From: Rachycentron canadum | Lineage: Eukaryota; Chordata; Actinopteri; Carangiformes; Rachycentridae | Direction of reading: 5' to 3' | DNA length: 64,000 bases | Assembly: GCA_038496675.1 (NCBI GenBank) | Contig: CM076651.1 | Span: 20,001,133 to 20,065,132 of the forward strand | Program-made: the position numbers and the translations under genes | Shown: positions 61,479 to 64,000 of the stretch, in pieces | Position numbering within the stretch: position 1 is the stretch's first letter | Layout: the number at the start of each line of letters is the position of its first letter | Notes under the pieces: model-generated | Told to the model about the DNA's origin: nothing | Database searches by the model: none | Seen by the model: the letters and a program-made list of their open reading frames with translations, nothing else

Positions 61479-61526
<48 letters not shown>
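61477..61526. repeat. (TG)n microsatellite
   Basis: About 25 TG units with one C interruption near 61485, passing into GGTGGTGGGG. Confidence 0.96.
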
Positions 61527-61527
<1 letters not shown>

Positions 61528-62128
61528 TGGTGGGGAACTCAAGGAAACTCAAATCAATAAATTTTCCTACCCCTTACTGGTGGAAAGGGCAACTCAACTT
61601 TTGCTTTGCATTGCTTCTCCATCAAGGTCTTGAATCTAAAACAAGTCGTGGAAGGGAGGTGGGGTTAGCAATGGTTCCTAAAAGCTTATCTTCATCTTCA
61701 CTACAGTGCATCAGTGCATGGGTCAATTAATAATTAACAAATTGCCCCTATAAGGGCTTTTTCCTCTAAAATGGCATTGGGAATGACGATGAAGTGGGAA
61801 GTGGTCCCTGCATATGGTTAAAGGGCTGTCATGAATATACAATGAAGGATGAAGGGGAATGCTCATTTCTAAGTGAATGAGGAAGTGACTTTGAAGGAAC
61901 AGGACTGACCCTCTCTCGATTTGTGCTCTTAAGGCATCAACACATGATGAGTTGACTGTCCTGCTCTGACCACTAAGGTCTGTCAATAAAGCATCACGGA
62001 AATGCACACTGCAGCAAAAGAAGAAAAAAAAAAAAGCAAACAAAGTGGCATTTGGTGAAATGATCACTTCTCTACTCCAGTATAATCTAGGGCTGTGTGT
62101 CCACACACAAAACGGTAAGTTCATTTCA

Positions 62129-62151
62129 TTTATATATATATACATATATAC
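62129..62151. repeat. Imperfect (TA)n microsatellite
   Basis: TATATATATATACATATATAC, with one C interruption. Confidence 0.85.
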
Positions 62152-63777
62152 TATTGGATAATTTGACTTGTTGAAGAATAAAAGCTCACATGGGCAGCGG
62201 GGGGTAACTTTCTTACCAGTCCCCAAGCAGTATGTGTTTTATTCTGAAATGCTACGTTTGACTGTATTGTTAATGTAGATTTACGTACATTGTCAGTAAC
62301 CAATGTAGTTCAGTCTCTGTCTTAAGGCCAGACAGAGTTTGGGTCCAGTGTGCTTTGAAAGTAGCATTAGCTGCTAACTCCAGCGTCACTCAGTCAGTAA
62401 CTTTACTGTGTCATGAATCAGTTCAAATTCACCACAAACAAGGGAGACCACACAAAAATAAGGCTTAAAAGTTAATGGAGTTTATTGTAACCAATAGTAA
62501 GCGACACTCAAATTTAAGGCAAAGCATGTAGGTCTGAAGAATCAGTGGTGTGATGAGTGTTTGGATGCGTGAAAGTGTGAAGTGTGTAAAAATTTATGTT
62601 AATGTAACCCAAAACCTAACACACAACCAAACCCTGCCTGCTTGGGTAGAGAGAGAGAGAAGTGATTTTTCCAGTCCTCTCAGAACTGAAATCAGGGGTG
62701 GCACTACTCCCTGACACACCTCTTCTTCTCTGCCAGCCTCCCAAACAGGAAGCAAAGACAGGCAAAAGAAAAGCCCCAGCAGCGGTCTTACATTAGCAGC
62801 AAGGTGTGCAGTGCACCGGCAGACTTCATTTTATCATTTTTAGATACCAAATTCTAAGTACTTCTATAAAAACTCTTCAAAATATGTTCCATCAATTATA
62901 CACTGTAACTAGCAAATAATCCCATTGAACGTTTTGTAGAATACCTTTTAACATGAGGTTGTGTTATGATTGGAAGAGATTCAAAAGGTTACAGGCATAC
63001 TCAATCAAATAAATTGATCTTTGCAGAAAGGTTTTGAATAGCATCGGTTGTTTTGTTTCCTTGACGAAAACCTCTTTGTTGTGAACAAATGTTGACTGTC
63101 ATGAACATTTGAGCTGCATCAAATGGTTTACAGAAATGAAAACCATTAAATGACACTATGGGGTTTTCTCATTGATTCTAACAATCAATAGTGTAGCTGA
63201 CCTAGAACTTATGAGGGCAGAAGCATTCATTTGCATTAGTACATGTTGACCCTGCTGACTGTGACCACAAAACTGGAGCCAGATGTTCCCGTAGAATACA
63301 GAAATATTTCTGGACCCAATCACAGACATATTGCCATTATGGCTTCAGTCCCGGTTAATGTTGCTCTATAATGGCCAAATACAAATGACTTCTCATTTCC
63401 CAGTTGTTAATAAAAAGTCCCAAGGACTAACTATTTGAACAATTCAGTTAGCTGCTGTCAAACGTCTGCTGCCATAACGATGAAGTCAATATATACTCAC
63501 ACAGGGAAAATAGTGAATCAGGTCATGGAGGTGGACACATTAGGTGAGGGTCATATTTGTAGGATGAACTTAAATGCAACTGTAGAGGTAGAATTTATTT
63601 GAACAAAATCTGGCATTAAATTTTCGGCTGTGCTGTGACTCTTGACTCTGAACTGGGCGGGAAAAATTAGACTTACAGGTACACAATAACACAAAACATT
63701 TACACATGTGCCGAAACTAAATCATATTAATAAAAAAGACACGGGACATGAAATGGTAAAACAATTTCATTAGTGAG

Positions 63778-63920
63778 TGGATCACCAAAGTAATTCACAT
63801 TTATCCTCTGGGTAACGTGAATGTCTGTAGTTAAGAGATATTTCCGTCTGGACCTAAGTGGTGGACTATCAGACCAACAGACCAAGAGAATGACATTGTC
63901 ATCCCCTTGCCAAGCCAGAT
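63778..63920 (-). repeat. Dispersed repeat fragment, family C (copy near window end)
   Basis: Reads GGATCACCAAAGTAATTCAC, ATTTATCCTCTGGGTAACGT, GAATGTCTGTAG, then GAGATATTTCCGTCTGGACC, TAAGTGGTGGACTATCAGAC and CAACAGACC. The GAGATATTT-GTCTGGACC part matches the 22953-23035 copy. A short internal piece (the CCATGAAATTT/ATCCATCCAATAG part) is missing between GTCTGTAG and TTAAGAGATA. Orientation is opposite to the 51155-51585 copy. Confidence 0.7.
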
Positions 63921-64000
63921 GATCTGATGTTCAGTGCTCTGTTTGTCTAGCAGGTTATTTTTGTCTGCACCCAGAAAGCAAAGCAAAGCAAACATTGAAT

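Larger units (their letters stand above)
60687..63777. other. Unannotated sequence
   Basis: No gene is supported. The 167-codon - frame at 61723-62226 runs through a poly-Phe stretch and a TA array. Candidate regulatory texture appears at about 61265-61470 and 61765-61965. The segment 62435-62720 (GGGAGACCACACAAAAATAA, GGAGTTTATTGTAACC) faintly recalls repeat ends, but no copy was confirmed. A short GA run lies at about 62649-62660. Confidence 0.5.

Noticed and set aside
61723..62226. 167-codon minus-strand frame
   Set aside because: It is the longest frame without Ns, but it contains a poly-Phe run from an A tract and an Ile-Tyr run from a TA array, with no domain or splice support.
62435..62720. 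Possible LTR or repeat end (GGAGTTTATTGTAACC and neighbouring phrases)
   Set aside because: Only a vague recall; no paired LTR, primer-binding site or second copy inside the window.

Overview
The window looks like nuclear DNA of a teleost fish, probably a spiny-rayed (percomorph-type) species, although the species itself cannot be read from the sequence. The evidence is AT-rich sequence with long CA/GT microsatellites, three decayed Tc1-type transposons of the kind common in fish genomes, and fragments of several interspersed repeats that I recognise from teleost genomes. I see no bacterial, organellar or viral signature. No intact protein-coding gene, tRNA or rRNA could be supported. The longest open frames are about 110-170 codons, run through simple repeats or the N gap, or look like chance frames. 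The window is best read as a gene-poor intergenic stretch or the inside of a very long intron.

Layout. 1-11.3 kb: unannotated AT-rich DNA, a 397-base assembly gap between a (TA)n and a (GA)n array, and remnants of dispersed repeats (families labelled A and D here). 11.3-12.7 kb: a decayed Tc1-type element with both terminal inverted repeats and a broken transposase. 12.7-18.9 kb: mostly unannotated, with one fragment of repeat family B. 18.9-19.8 kb: a dense cluster of CA, GT and CT microsatellites. 19.8-29.2 kb: unannotated DNA with enhancer-like AT-rich blocks, one fragment of repeat C, and an (AC)n(AT)n array at 24.2 kb. 29.2-30 kb: a nest of repeat debris, including a possible LINE reverse-transcriptase scrap. 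35.4-35.6 kb: a degenerate minisatellite built on CAAGTC. 39.5-39.8 kb: a GC-rich dispersed repeat. 40.6-40.9 kb: an unusual CpG-dense block with overlapping antisense reading frames. 45.4-46.4 kb: an internally deleted Tc1-type element with long inverted repeats. 51.2-54.8 kb: repeats C, D and A. 57.0-57.4 kb: the 3' part of a third Tc1-type transposase. 60.4-60.7 kb: repeat E. 63.8 kb: another copy of repeat C.

There is no gene set working together here. What the sequence does show is layered mobile-element decay, many simple repeats, and several non-repetitive blocks whose texture resembles conserved regulatory DNA. I found no convincing new biological system. The items most worth checking are the CpG-dense block at 40.6-41.0 kb and the candidate conserved noncoding blocks. 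Repeat family names beyond Tc1 are deliberately not assigned: I recognised them by recall and by matches between copies inside the window, and no database was searched.
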